DNA of 64,000 nucleotides from Larix kaempferi (GCA_027924585.1 BSBM01000826.1:15330001-15394000); one strand, 5' to 3'. Shown: positions 34,151 to 45,258, counted from the first letter of the stretch. Numbers and translations are program-made. The notes: generated by a model from the letters alone, not told the origin.

Positions 34151-34740
34151 CTGGGAGATCCTATAGGTCGGAGTTATGTACCCGTAACAACCTGGGATGC
34201 TCTTTTGAAACATTGCTCTGGGAGGACATGTAATTTTTTCCCTGGGAGATCTTCAGTTCGGAGTTGTGTACCCGTAACATCCTGAGATGCTCTTACGAGG
34301 TTTTTTCCTATGGCATGTAATTTTCTCCTGGGAGATTTGGACAGGATGAAAAAGGCCTCAGATGATTCAGCCAGGTTTTGCCATGACCACATGTAATTTT
34401 CTCTTGGGAGATCTGGACAGGATGAAAAAGGCCTCAGATGCTTCAGCTAGGTTTTGTGGTGGACCACATGTAATGTGCTCCTGGGAGATCCGACAGGTAG
34501 AGCTGTGTGCTCGTAACATCCTGGGATGCTTCAGCCAGGTTTTGTGGTGAGATCACATGTAATGTGCTCCTGGGAGATCCGACAGGTAGAGCTGTGTGCT
34601 CGTAACAGCCTGGGATGCTTCAGCCAGGTTTTGTGATGGGTCACATGTAATGTGCTCCTAGGAGATCCGACAGGTAGAGCTGTGTGCTCGTAACAGCCTG
34701 GGATGCTGCAGCCAGGTTTTGTGACGCACGTAATAAGTCC
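34151..34740. repeat. Tandem repeat, 76-92-bp unit, seven copies
   Basis: Each unit starts TGGGAGAT (34151, 34243, 34329, 34405, 34482, 34571, 34659; the last reads TAGGAGAT). Most include GTAACA-CCTGGGATGCT, CAGCCAGGTTTTG and CACATGTAAT. The last three units are nearly identical, suggesting recent expansion at that end. Confidence 0.85.
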
Positions 34741-34973
34741 TGAGGATTCCACAGTATGGACAGTGATGACAAAGACCTGCAGGTGGTGGGCCTGCATCCA
34801 GTATGAAAAAGGACTGGCTCTATAGAACTTCCTATGACGAGTATATTCAGAGATTGATTGATATAGCAGCAGCAGTGACGATGATGATGACTCGATGACG
34901 ATTATCCAGTGACGATGATCCAAAGAAGATGACTTGTGCTAGAAGACCTATGTCGAGAAATACCTTCCTAGTT

Positions 34974-34982
34974 AAGAGGGAG
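34974..34982 (+). other. Polypurine tract of the copia element
   Basis: AAGAGGGAG directly before the 3' LTR. Confidence 0.7.
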
Positions 34983-35672
34983 TGTTGATGTATATGTAAC
35001 TTCGGAATGTATTTCACATATATGTATATTGTATTCCTATAGAGATGTTATTATTCCTCTATACAGAAGTGGTTGTATTCCTATAGAGATGTTATTATTC
35101 CTCTATACGGAAGTGTCATCATTTATATTGTAAGTGTCGTAACTTATACTTGATGGGTTATTAGAACACCTTGTTGGGGTCGGCCCTGTATAAGTCATGT
35201 GGGTCAAAGGGTTATTAGACCACCCTATTGGGGGTTGGCCATGTGGGTCAAAGAGTTATTAGACCAGCTTAGTGGGGGTTGACCTAGTCAGCATTATGTT
35301 AAGTGGTTAAGTTGAGGCCGACCTAGTTGAGTAAAGGTCAAGTCAAGTTAGTGTATAAATAGAGAGTGCATCTCTCTCATTTTAAGCATTCTATTCTCTC
35401 ACTCACACTTTGGAGAGCGGTGCACTTGTGGAGGAGGAGGCTCTGCTGCTAGGAGAAGACTATCTCTTGTATTTTGGTTGTATCATTGCTCTATCTATCT
35501 CTGAGGAAGTTATTGGGGTTTTTCACCTTTATGGTTTTCCCCAAGTAAACTCTGTGTCTCTTGTGTGCTTGCATTATTGTGTCCATGATTGATATGTTGT
35601 AGATTTGTTGTACATGTTGTTCTCTCAGTTAAGATCCTAGATCATATTGAAGTAAATTCTGAAAAGTTAACA
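34983..35672 (+). repeat. 3' LTR of the copia element
   Basis: 690 bp, aligned with 29185-29830; contains one extra ~44-bp tandem copy near 35030-35110. Ends AAGTTAACA, followed by the CAAAG duplication. Confidence 0.93.
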
Positions 35673-35923
35673 CAAAGGAATGAGATGATGGATATTTTTT
35701 CCCAAATCCTTCGACAGATGCTGACGGCATTAGAGGGATCATGAAAAAAAAGAAGCCACTTCGGAGGAGCCACACCCTTCAAGGTACACGTTAACTTTGG
35801 ATTTCTTGTATTTGAAGGTCAGATAGATGTCAATGACCTAGATAAATGGTTGAGTTTGCTAGAGGGATATTTCTCTTTCCACAATTTCTCCAATACGGAA
35901 AGTATCATCGTTGCGCTCCTTAA
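35673..35923 (+). pseudogene. gag: Gypsy gag fragment interrupted on both sides
   Basis: Continues the gag begun at 29152: NEMMDIFSQILRQMLTALEG, a TGA, then FKVHVNFGFLVFEGQIDVND followed by LDKWLSLLEGYFSF. The F-x-G-x-x-x-x-x-x-L-x-x-W-L-x-x-L-E pattern is the start of a Retrotrans_gag capsid. It is cut at 35924 by a minus-strand copia LTR. Confidence 0.75.
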
Positions 35924-36845
35924 TGTTAATTTTTGATCTTTAATTCGGAAACACAATTGTACTTGAAATAAAATAATAATCATGAACACAAGAAATCACA
36001 TTCAATTACATTCGACACATGAAATTACCCTGGTGAAACCCTCTATGACTTGAGGGAGAAAACCCTAGAAAAACCTTCCTTAGTATATTGATAGACAATA
36101 GAGAATGTCAAGTTTATATCAAGCACCCTCGGTGAAATTATAGAGCAATAGAAATATAAAGAAGAGAGACTCAAAATAATATCCTGAACAAATCAAAGCG
36201 CTTTTCCTTCAAGGAAGAAGAGAATTCGCTTCACATTGAATTCATCAATATTGTATAACATATTTGTAAATTCTTCACATGCATCGGCTTCTATTTTTAT
36301 CTTTTGACTTCAGGATGAACTCACCCTCCATGTGTATGCATCAAACTTGCATGAATAAGTGCACCCCACTTCTCATGCAGTGCATTAACTCACTGAATTG
36401 CTTCTTAGGGTGAAATCGCCCCTTAACCGAAATATTTCCCACTTAGTTAGGTGGATAACTTAAGTGTCATCATGCAATTGTTGCAACTCAAGTGTCTTCT
36501 TTTAGTTTAACATATGTGTCGTCTTTTAGTTTAACATAAGTTTCCCCATGCAATATCAGTTAGTTAACTAGATCTTATTTGTTATCACTTAGTTAACTCT
36601 CTTTAACTGATTCTTTATCGTTAACATCATTGTAGTGATCAATTCGAGTTCTCCTTTGATTTACTGAAGTCTCCGGTGAAGTTTAACCATTCGAATTCTC
36701 TCTTAATTAATTATTTTATGTGTAATTCGAATTCTATCATATCTTATCACTTCTTATATTTATCTCTTGTCTTATATGCATGGTCCATATGTTCCAGCTT
36801 AATTATCATATCAAATATACTAGGGATATTTTCCCAATGATGCCA
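35924..36845 (-). repeat. 3' LTR of a truncated minus-strand copia element (right border approximate)
   Basis: The minus strand ends ...AAAAATTAACA at 35924. AT-rich, no genes. It lies downstream, on the minus strand, of RNase H. The start of the LTR is estimated near 36830-36845; I could not confirm it because the 5' LTR is missing. Confidence 0.55.
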
Positions 36846-37265
36846 AGTGATTATATGCTAAAGTAATTCACTCTAGGGGTGGCCAGTCCTTAGGGGAGAC
36901 TTAATAGCTCAACCCTGGTTAGTAGTACATCACACACCATATATTCTTCGACATGCCGCAAGCATCATCTCAACACATGAGGCACCACCTCAACACATGA
37001 GGATTTGTATTGACACAAAAGACCTTACCCTTGACTATCAAGATTGTACAACATCATCACTTTGACATACAAATCACTTTCCTCAACACATGAAGCTTAA
37101 CCATTATTGAGTCCAACTCAAGATTCTTCTCCAAGTTTCCTGAGTCCAACTTAGGCTCCTATAAGGCACTAAATCGACACACGAGTATCAATATTGACAC
37201 ACAATATTGACATAGAGAATGAATCATGATGCTCTAACTTTAGCACTCCATCTCAGTGAGTGAGG
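36846..37265 (-). other. 3' untranslated stretch of the minus-strand copia element
   Basis: Between RNase H stop and LTR. Several ACACATGA/TCATGTGTTGAGG repeats (36970-37095). No coding frame supported. Confidence 0.4.
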
Positions 37266-37905
37266 CATTCTATGTCATGCCAGGATTGTCTTGGAAGTAC
37301 CTATACTTCATTACGGATAGAGGCTTAGTCAACATATCTGCAATCTGCTCACTAGTAGCAATGTACCAAAGTCTTACGACACCTCTTTGGACCATGTCTC
37401 TGATGTAGTGATACTTCATCTCAATGTGTTTCGATCTGTCATGAAACACATGGTTTTATGAGAGCTTAATGCATCTCGGATTGTTAGAGCGAATGACTGT
37501 AGTCTCAAGCTTCTCATCGAACAACCAAGAAAGTAGATTCCTAACCCACACAAATTCTTGGAAAGCGGTACTAGTTGCAATATACTATGCTTTTGTAGTA
37601 CTCTAGGATATGGAACCCTCCTTCCTATTGGACCAGGAGATCATAGCTAATCCCAAGCTAAAACACAATCTGTATGTACTCTTTCGGTCCATAATACTAC
37701 CACCCCAATCAGAGTCGACATATCCAAGTAACATCACTCCACCATTGGAAGCATATCTGGGTCCATAAGCAATAGTACCTCGAAGGTATCTAAGCACATG
37801 CGTGGCATCAACTCAATGTCTATGTCTCGGCTTAGACATGAATTGACTCAAGATACTCACTACATAACATATGTTTGGTCTACTATGTATCAAATACATC
37901 AAGGA
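37266..37905 (-). pseudogene. pol: Copia RNase H (minus strand)
   Basis: Read from high to low coordinates: MLRYLRGTIAYGPRY, GYVDSDWGGSIMDRKSTYRL (37733-37674), AMISWSNRKEGSIS, then ASTAFQEFVWVRNL-like sequence, HDRSKHIEMKYHYIRDMVQR (about 37445-37386) and EQIADMLTKPLSVMKYRYF. Several in-frame stops. Unlike the plus-strand copia element it keeps the full RNase H C-terminus. Confidence 0.85.
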
Positions 37906-37914
37906 ACCAATGAG

Positions 37915-38810
37915 CTATCTATACATGGTAGGATCCATTAGATCCGATCTGGAATCTGACTCATGTAGATTATTTAGATTAGACACCATTGGAGTAGAGA
38001 TGGACTTACAGTCCATAATACAAAATATCCAGAATACATGAACTGTGTACTTTCCTTGAGAAAGAAAGATCTCATATTTCCTTTGCCAAAATTCTAGACC
38101 AAGAAAATAGTGCATAATACCTAAGTCTTTCATTTCGAACTCATAATTGAGCTCCCTCTTGCACTGACCTATTTGTTTCTCCTCTACAGTAAGGAACAAG
38201 TCATCAACATGGAGAACTAAGATCAATGGTTGGTTCTTCACAACCTTGAAGTACAGGTTGAGGTTAGCTTCGCATTTGGAGAATCCCCCAAGCTCATAAG
38301 ATAGTTGGTAATCCTTGAATACCAAGCCCTCAAGGCCTGCTTAATACCATACAAGGATTTCTTAAGTTTTTATGCATGGGAATCATTCCCATGAATTACA
38401 AAATCCTCAGGTTGTTGTATGTAAACCTATTCCTCAACCTTGATATTGAGGAAGGCAGTATTCACATCCGTCTGGTGAATTTTCTAACCCAAAACTAAAG
38501 CAAGGGCAATTATGGTTCGGATCATAGTGTACCTGGACACATGAGCGAATGTCTCATCATAGTCTATCCCTTCTTTCCGTGAGAAACCACAGAACACAAA
38601 TATTGCTTTATATTTTTCAATACTTCCATCAGCTGCATGCTTGATTTTATAAAGCCACTTGGAAGTTTCTATTGACTACCCATCAGGTTTAGAAACCACT
38701 TCCCACACATCATTCTTCATGATAGACTAGTATTCTTCTACCATGACATATTTCCATACTTGCTGCTTTGAGGCTTCCTCATATGTAGAGGGTTCTGAAT
38801 CACTGATGTG
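37915..38810 (-). pseudogene. pol: Copia reverse transcriptase (minus strand)
   Basis: Motifs in order: EGIDYDETFAHVSRYTMIRT (about 38570), KIHQTDVNTAFLNIKVEE, KLKKSLYGIKQALRAWY (about 38360), LVLHVDDLFLTVEEKQIG (38220-38165; the usual YVDD is HVDD), FEMKDLGIMHYFLGLEF. A frameshift near 38330 separates N- and C-terminal halves, and stops occur at several sites. Confidence 0.85.
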
Positions 38811-39164
38811 ACTCGTCTGTGCTACATATATTGAAAATATTTTAGGTCTCTTTTGCTCTCTGGATGAGCCTAGAGGTGCTCCATGCATTTCTTCCTCTTA
38901 CAGAATGTCTCTACACCATGCAGATCTCCTCTTAACAGGAGGTTCATTAAGAGATGTTTCTATCTGATCTTGAGGGTCTTCATAATCAAGCAGATCTGCA
39001 GACTCTTCTGGCTTCTCCCTCTCAACATCTGAAAGGGGAGAATTAGAAACTGGATCCTCCATCATAGGAGTATCATGCTCTTCCATATCTAAATCACACT
39101 GAATTTCTTTGGAGTGCTTGAAGGCATCCTGCAGCGGACATAACAGAAAATAACTGGAGTTCAC
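38811..39164 (-). pseudogene. Copia integrase-RT linker, end of 5' truncation
   Basis: Acidic, Ser/Pro-rich reading (EEHDTPMMEDPVSNSPLSD, then EREKPEESADLLDYEDPQDQ) upstream of RT, typical of the variable linker between integrase and RT. Copia similarity stops at about 39140-39164; integrase, gag and 5' LTR are missing. Confidence 0.55.
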
Positions 39165-40139
39165 TGCGAGAGTTCTGGAACTTCACTTCTGCAACACATA
39201 GCATGGAAAATAATTGGGGGGCACTACAGAAGTTACTGAAGTTGGACATAATGGGCTTGATCCCTAAATTTTGGGTATATCACAGGGATCCAATTTACAC
39301 CAAGCAATATGAACAAGTAGAAGAGACAGTTGGCCCGCCTCTCAGCCAGTTGGCAACCTATTCTCCTCAGCTTCACCACCAGTTGACTAGGCATCAGTTC
39401 GTAAGTTATAGTTGGACATTAGTTAGTTTTCACACATGTCATTTTTGTAGCCATTTAATATATTTAATAACATCTGAAAGGATTTACGGTTTTTTAAAAT
39501 ACAAACAATTGTAAGCCTATATATGGAAAGTTTTTAGAAGATACAAGGGTTGGGATTTTGGAGAAAAGAACTCTTGAGTATTGTATTTTTGTTTGACTTT
39601 TAAAGCTTAATGAAATATATCAATGCAGAAGTACTGAATGCTTTTACCAGAGATTCATGTGTCTATATTTCTTAGTCCGTGTTATCCTTCGTGAATGTGT
39701 GCCTTTCTGAGTTTTCCATTTTATGCATTATCTTCAATGTTTGAATGAAAGTATTGTATTCATAATTCATCCTTGGTTTGATGCTATGTTTCAACATTTT
39801 CAAAAAATATTTTGTTATTATTTCCTCCAAATTTAAAGCATAATTCATCATTGTATGCTTTGCTTTAATGAACTTTTTTCCTCGATTATGCCCCCACACC
39901 TCAGCAATCTGATTGACTAGGATATATTGACTATCTTGCCTCTGCTTCCTTGAGCATTATACAACTAGTCATTGATTACCCTTATGAATTGTTATCCAAC
40001 CTGTTGACTCCATGCCCAATGGGGATTTTATCTTGATTCCACCACTTTCAAAACACCTAAAAACCTAATTTATCCACAGAATACCTATCCATTTCCCTGA
40101 TTACACAACCGGCCATGAAAGATAGCATCTAAAAGATAG
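39165..40139 (+). other. Non-coding, LTR-like in part
   Basis: No gene recognised. A TATATATG box at 39518-39525, a downstream TTAATGAAATA signal and AT-rich sequence to about 39900 suggest part of a plus-strand LTR. No partner LTR is in the window. Confidence 0.3.
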
Positions 40140-40708
40140 ATCGAACCCCCAAGGTTCTTCCCCATCACCACCACAGGCTGGACACAACACTACCAAGTCC
40201 ATTGATCCTGCCTCCACCGAAGAGGTTAATTCTGTGCAATCAACTTCATCTCAGAAATACGGTGGTAAGAAGAAAAACAAAGTGAAACCTAAGAAATATT
40301 CTAGCCAACAGGATCCCAAGCCCACCCCCAAAGACACCAAACAGAAGAGGAAGTTGAAGTATCCTTGTTTGCGATGCGGATGAGACCATTTCTCAAAAGA
40401 ATGTCCCCACCAAGACGAAGTGCAGATGTTTCTCAAAGGAAACTCTACTACCGCAATTCTCAACGATCCCTTCCCCAATCAAAACCAATAGATGATCACA
40501 CAAAACTCTCCTTCCCAGGGAGAGGCATCCTCCACCGCACATGTTCTCATGATGCGTAGTGAGACCGTCAACTTGAACACACGTTCCCGTTCGTATGAAT
40601 CCGTCCCCCCGAAGGACCCGTTGGAAGTAATACTGAAAAAGATTCCACTTCCATTCCCGACGTCACCATATCGCACGCTTCTCTCACCATCGAGAATCCT
40701 TCTTTAGA
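40140..40708 (+). pseudogene. gag: gag C-terminal end with zinc knuckle (element C)
   Basis: A Lys-rich stretch leads to a C-x2-C-x3-H-x4-C knuckle (CLRCG, stop, DHFSKEC) at 40366-40404, with TGA at 40381. It continues PHQDEVQMFLKGN and a Ser/Thr-rich tail open to a TAG at 40706. The capsid is missing. The compact knuckle with DH is a variant seen in some plant gypsy Gags. Confidence 0.55.
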
Positions 40709-40712
40709 GTCA

Positions 40713-41330
40713 GTGTTGCGTCCACCCAAGAGCACGATTCAAAGATCCGTCTTCAATCCCAATGCTCAGGCAGCTCAAAACTACAATATTGTAGAGGACC
40801 TAGCACAATCTCCTTGTGCTATGTTGATGCTCGATGTCTTGCAGAACTTCCCTAACCAGCGCAAGACTCTCCTCACTGCCATCGGCACGGTTGATCCGGA
40901 TTCTTCTAATACCATCATGTTCCAACTGGAATACTTTAAGTCGAGGCTTTCCCATCAGTTGGCATTTCAAGTTGCTACAAACATTGCTGGGAAGACAATC
41001 CATCGCACTATTTTGGATGAAGGTGCCTCTACCTCGATCATGTCGATTTCGTGTTGGAGATCCATTGGATCTCCCGAGTTGAACCGTTCTCCCACCACCT
41101 TGAAAGCATTTGACGGATGTGGCTTTTAACCTCATGGGTTGTTACAATCCTTAACAGTCGAGTTGGGGGGTAAGACCGCAACCATTAACGTGGAAGTGGT
41201 CCCCGTTAGATTATAATATTCTGCTTGGTCGTAATTGGTTTTATGCCATGAATGTGGTTGCATCATATGTCTTCCACATAGTGCAATTCCCCCACCAAGG
41301 CCGAATTGTCACCGTCGACTAATTGGATTT
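40713..41330 (+). pseudogene. pol: Aspartic protease (element C)
   Basis: Frame 3: NAQAAQNYNIVEDLAQSPCA, then the active-site region TILDEGASTSIMSISCW (about 41007-41057) with D-E-G-A-S instead of the usual D-S/T-G, FDGCGF then a TAA at 41127, VELGGKTATINVEVV, and after a one-base shift NILLGRNWFYAMNV. The DEGAS form is known in a group of plant gypsy elements. Inactivated by the stop and shift. Confidence 0.75.
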
Positions 41331-41406
41331 CTGTACACCTGACACCGCTACTCATCCGGGCGATAATGTTCCATTACTTGGACAATATTCGTAGATATAT
41401 GAGAGC

Positions 41407-41799
41407 GTGGGGGTCAGCCTCATAAAGGACTCATCCCTTATGGGAGTCTTTCCAACCTCGGATCCCCCTAATCATGTTGCCACAATGAACATGATCTCCT
41501 CCAGGATTTCATCTATCCCCAACCCTACCGATCAATGGCTTGTACCTGATGAAGCCGCTACACACCTGATTGGATACACCGTGCCTATTTCACCCGCTAA
41601 ACTCACTTATGAGGCTATCCAGTCAACATCTGAGGACCACTTAGCTGTGGCCTCCATGCCCTATTCTCTACAGCGGACATCGTCGCTACCCAATCCTTTG
41701 CTTCAGACTTTCCATTCTGACGAGTCCATTATGGAAATCATGAGTGCGGATGACCCTCCATGGGAAGACCTCCATCATCGATCGTCTTTCCTTCCCTAA
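41407..41799 (+). pseudogene. Protease-RT linker of pol (element C)
   Basis: Open 130-codon stretch, Ser/Pro-rich with an acidic end (IMEIMSADDPPWEDLHH). No domain; position between protease and RT indicates the variable pol linker. A short gap with stops separates it from the RT segment. Confidence 0.5.
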
Positions 41800-41874
41800 T
41801 TAGATACTGTAGAGAATAGCATCACCACCATCTTTACATCGGATGTCCACCCTTTCCCTTAGTCCCCGCTACTC

Positions 41875-42861
41875 ATGTGTCAAATAGATTCTGAAGGAAA
41901 CTTGGCCGACATCGAACCTACCATTTCGGTCAACATATCGGTTACTCCTAGTGTAGTGGAACACATTCATTTAGGCCATAAGTGTTCCCCTAAAGAGATT
42001 ACAACGTTCACGGCCTTGTTCAAGCAATTTCGAGACGTGTTTTCTTGGACCTATGAGGAGATGCTCGGGATAGACCTCGCTATTGTTTCACACACGATTC
42101 AAACCTATCCTGATGCTAAAACAGTCCGAAAAAAGTTGCGACTGGTACACCCTCGAAAGACTACGGAAATCAAGGTAGAAATTGCAAAGTTCTTAAAGGC
42201 TGGTTTCATCTACCCTGTCCCACTCATCAAATGGGTCTCAAACGTCGTCCCTGTAGCTAAAAAGCATGGTACCATTCGTGTCTTCGTCGATTATCGGGAT
42301 CTCAACAAGGCTTTTCCTAAGGACAATTACCCGACTCCCTTTATCGACCGGATCATTGACAATTGTGCTGGCAGTGTCATTTTCTCTTTTATGGATGGAT
42401 TTTTTGGTTACAACCAGATTGAGATCCACCCGGCTGATCAACACAAGAAAGCTTTCATCTGTCCTTGGGGTACATTTGCTTATCGCAAGCTCCCTTTTGG
42501 TCTAAAAAATGCTAGTGCCACATTCCAGCGGGCCATGTTTTATGCCTTTCATGATGTGAAGGAATTTGTGGAACCCTACTTGCACGATCTCCCTGCCCAT
42601 TCACGGCAGCGTCAGTACCACATCGGTCATCTGACGGCGGTAGTCGTTAGATTCAGGCAGTATAACATCCGCCTGCACCCTCACAAGTGTATCGTCTGCG
42701 TTGAGTCTGGATGTCTCCTCGGTTTCATTGTCTCGAAAGATGGGATCCGCATTGATCCCTTGAAGGTGGAAGCCATTATCGCTCTCCCACCTCCTACCGA
42801 CATCAAGAAACTTCAAAGTTTGCAAGGGAAGGCAACTTACTTACGACGTTTTTTTCTGTAA
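41875..42861 (+). pseudogene. pol: Reverse transcriptase (element C)
   Basis: Uninterrupted from ATG 41875 for 328 codons. Motifs: DVFSWTYEEMLGID, VRKKLRLVHPRKTTEIKVEI, KWVSNVVPVAKKHGTIRVFV, DYRDLNKAFPKDNYPTPFID (about 42292), FMDGFFGYNQIEIHP, LPFGLKNASATFQRAM (about 42490), then YLHDLPAHS near 42580. The motif should read Y-L-D-D, so a catalytic Asp is replaced by His (GAC to CAC). The frame ends at a TAA after ATYLRRFFL, where a one-base shift begins. Confidence 0.9.
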
Positions 42862-43450
42862 TTTCGCACAAAAGACACAGGGTTACATGAGACTACTCAA
42901 GAAGGACGTCCCATTCAGTTGGGACGACCAAGTGCAACAATCCTTCGATAGTCTCAAACATGCTATCACACACGCCCCTGTGCTCTAACCACCCAATTAC
43001 TACAAGGATTATATCCTTTATCTTGCCGCTTTTGCCACCACGATCACCATGGTCTTGGTACAAGAATACAACAATGCCCAGGAACATGTGATATATTAAT
43101 TAAGTAAGGGTCTCATTGACACCGAAACTTGTTACTCACATGTTGAGAAGCTCGCTCTCGCGGTAGTCATTTCCGTCAAAAAGTTTCGACATTACATATT
43201 GCTTCGCACCACCACCATCATCGCCGATTCGAACCCCATGTATCACGTTCTGACACGCCAGGTACTTGGGGGCAAGTAGTCACGCTGGATCGCGATACTG
43301 CAGGAATTTTATCTCCTATTCGAAAAGGCTAAGTCGAAAAAGTATTTTGTGTTTTCCAAGCTTATCTGTGATCTTCCCCGTGATGATGTAGAATTTGAGC
43401 CCAATGATTCTCTTCCAGATGAATCATTGTTCCTCATTAGCACGTCTGAT
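42862..43450 (+). pseudogene. pol: RNase H region (element C), frameshifted
   Basis: Continues RT in another frame: GYMRLLKKDVPFSWDDQVQQ, ITHAPVL, YILYLAAFATTITMVLVQE, then DTETCYSHVEKLALAVVIS (Glu motif), FRHYILLRTTTIIADSNPM, LQEFYLLFEKAKSKK. Several stops. The first Asp position reads AAFA rather than D-A-S, so catalysis is lost or divergent. Confidence 0.8.
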
Positions 43451-43452
43451 CC

Positions 43453-44697
43453 GTGGTATGGAGATATTACTTTATATCTTCAAACCCAATGTTTCATCCC
43501 CCAATGTCTCGTGATGACTGTTGTAGAATACACCACCATGCAAAGTATTACCTGATCATTAGTGATACCTTGTACCGTCGTGGTATCGATTCTATTCTTC
43601 GACGTTGTCTCACTCATGAGGAGGCTGAACACGTCTTAAATGACTGTCACGCTGGGGCGTGTGGCGATCATCTCTCTGGGATGGCTACAGCCCAGGAGAT
43701 ACTTTGCGTAGGATATTATTGGTCGTCCATCTTTAAATATTGTATCGAGGCCGTTAAAAAATGTCCTCCATGCCAACATTTTCAAACGAAAAAGCGCACC
43801 CACCTAGCCCCGTTACACCTGGTTATTGTCGTTGGCCCCTTCGCTAAATGGGGCATTGACTTCATGCACTGTAAGCCTACCTTGGTCGGGGGGCATGGTT
43901 ACGTCATAGTAGCCATGGATTACTTCACAAAGTGGGCCGAGGCTATGCCTACATACACTAATGAAGGAAAAACTGCCACACTCTTAATGTTCAATCATGT
44001 TATAGCACGGTTCGGAGTTCCTCAAGCTATAGCTACCGACCATGGTTCTCACTTTCAAAACCACATGGTTGACGAATTGAGCACTAGATTGGATTTTTGC
44101 CATGAAAAATCAACACCTTACTACCCACAGTCCAATGGACAAGTAGAGGCCATTAACAAGGTATTGAAAACCATGATACAACGCATGGTGGGTACGCACA
44201 AGTCCAACTGGCACAATATGCTCTTTTCCGCACTATGGGCTTATCAAACTTCCGTCAAGACCGCCACTGGATTTACCCCCTTCCAATTAGTTTATGGATT
44301 GGAGGCAGTCCTTCCAATAGAGTGCCAAATTCTGTCCCTCAAACTTGCAGTTGAACTTCTCCCTAACACTACTACTAAGGAAGAACACTTCCTCTACCTG
44401 GAAAAAATCAACGAGACTCGTCGCGATGCCGCTCTTTCCAATGAGGCACATAAGAAACGCATCAAAGCACAGTATGATAAATTGGTAGAACCTTGCGTCT
44501 ATAGAGAGGGTGATTTGGTCCTCACATACAACCAAAGACACGTTAAGCTGGGGGTAGGAAAGTTTGAGTCCATGTGGCATGGAACCTACATAGTAAAGCG
44601 TGTTTTGGAGAAGGGAGCCTACGAACTAGAAGACTACGACGGGATATATTTAGGTGAACCCTGCAACAGGCTTTACCTGAAGAGGTACTATGCCTGA
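43453..44697 (+). CDS. pol: Integrase (element C), intact reading frame
   Basis: 414 codons without a stop. Zinc site: HVLNDCHAGACGDH plus CPPC (about 43632-43772). Catalytic core: Asp in WGIDFMHC (about 43849), Asp in TDHGSHF (about 44035), Glu in NGQVEAINK (about 44134). C-terminal part: YREGDLVLTYNQRH and KFESMWHGTYIVKRVLEKGA, ending KRYYA and TGA at 44695. The true protein would be fused to RT upstream, so the first codons are only the open frame. The catalytic triad is complete, unlike the RT of this copy. Confidence 0.85.
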   Translation: MVWRYYFISSNPMFHPPMSRDDCCRIHHHAKYYLIISDTLYRRGIDSILRRCLTHEEAEHVLNDCHAGACGDHLSGMATAQEILCVGYYWSSIFKYCIEAVKKCPPCQHFQTKKRTHLAPLHLVIVVGPFAKWGIDFMHCKPTLVGGHGYVIVAMDYFTKWAEAMPTYTNEGKTATLLMFNHVIARFGVPQAIATDHGSHFQNHMVDELSTRLDFCHEKSTPYYPQSNGQVEAINKVLKTMIQRMVGTHKSNWHNMLFSALWAYQTSVKTATGFTPFQLVYGLEAVLPIECQILSLKLAVELLPNTTTKEEHFLYLEKINETRRDAALSNEAHKKRIKAQYDKLVEPCVYREGDLVLTYNQRHVKLGVGKFESMWHGTYIVKRVLEKGAYELEDYDGIYLGEPCNRLYLKRYYA

Positions 44698-44826
44698 GTT
44701 TTTCATGCATAAGTACGTTGTATATACTGTACATGGCGTGTGTGTTTTTGTGTGGTGTGACTCTTTTGTTTAGTGTGTCTATATCTTGTTTTCGCTTCTT
44801 ATACCATTTTCTGTCTGCGTGTGTAG

Positions 44827-45258
44827 ATGGCAACTTGCTATGGATTCGCGAATGGTGCCATCCGGCATACCCATAACCTTGCTTTGGCATCCTGGGTACT
44901 TTAATCTCCCACTGGCGATCTTATTAGCTTAGGGGGGAGTTGTCTAGGTTTGAAAACCAACAACGCCCCAGAATATCAGGCGGTGATTGGAACCCTAACC
45001 GACGCTCTTTCCTTGGGTATGGACCATGTTGTGGTCTATTTGGATTCGCAACTAGTGGTTTCTCATCTTAACCAGATTTATGCTATCTGTGACTCTACTC
45101 TACTCCGTCTCTACAGATGAGTTCATCTTTTGGAAAGTTCCTTTGAATCTATTCAATACCTGCACATTCCACGATATATGAACGAAGTTGCCGACTCAAT
45201 GGCCAATTTCATTATTGATTGGTACATTGCACGTACAGAACATTTGTATAAAGCATAA
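44827..45258 (+). pseudogene. Stand-alone RNase H-like ORF after integrase (element C)
   Basis: ATG 44827 directly follows a pyrimidine-rich tract ending AG (a possible 3' splice site), 129 bases after the integrase stop. 143 codons: NGAIRHTHNLALASWVL (usual first motif D-G-A reads N-G-A), NNAPEYQAVIGTLTDALSLG (Glu motif), VVVYLDSQLVVSHLNQIY (Asp motif), HIPRYMNEVADSMANF (final Asp). This is the RVT_3 / archaeal-like RNase H pattern and is separate from the RNase H in pol. Two stops (TAA after VL, TGA after LYR). D has the same ORF at 54105. Confidence 0.8.

Larger units (their letters stand above)
29185..35672 (+). mobile_element. Complete-ended Ty1/copia element, internally deleted (non-autonomous)
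   Basis: LTRs at 29185-29830 and 34983-35672 begin TGTTGATGTATA and end AAGTTAACA. CAAAG flanks both ends (29180-29184 and 35673-35677). A Met-type PBS follows the 5' LTR and a purine tract precedes the 3' LTR. Only RT and RNase H remains are found; gag, protease and integrase are absent. About 1.7 kb before the 3' LTR consists largely of tandem repeats. Confidence 0.93.
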
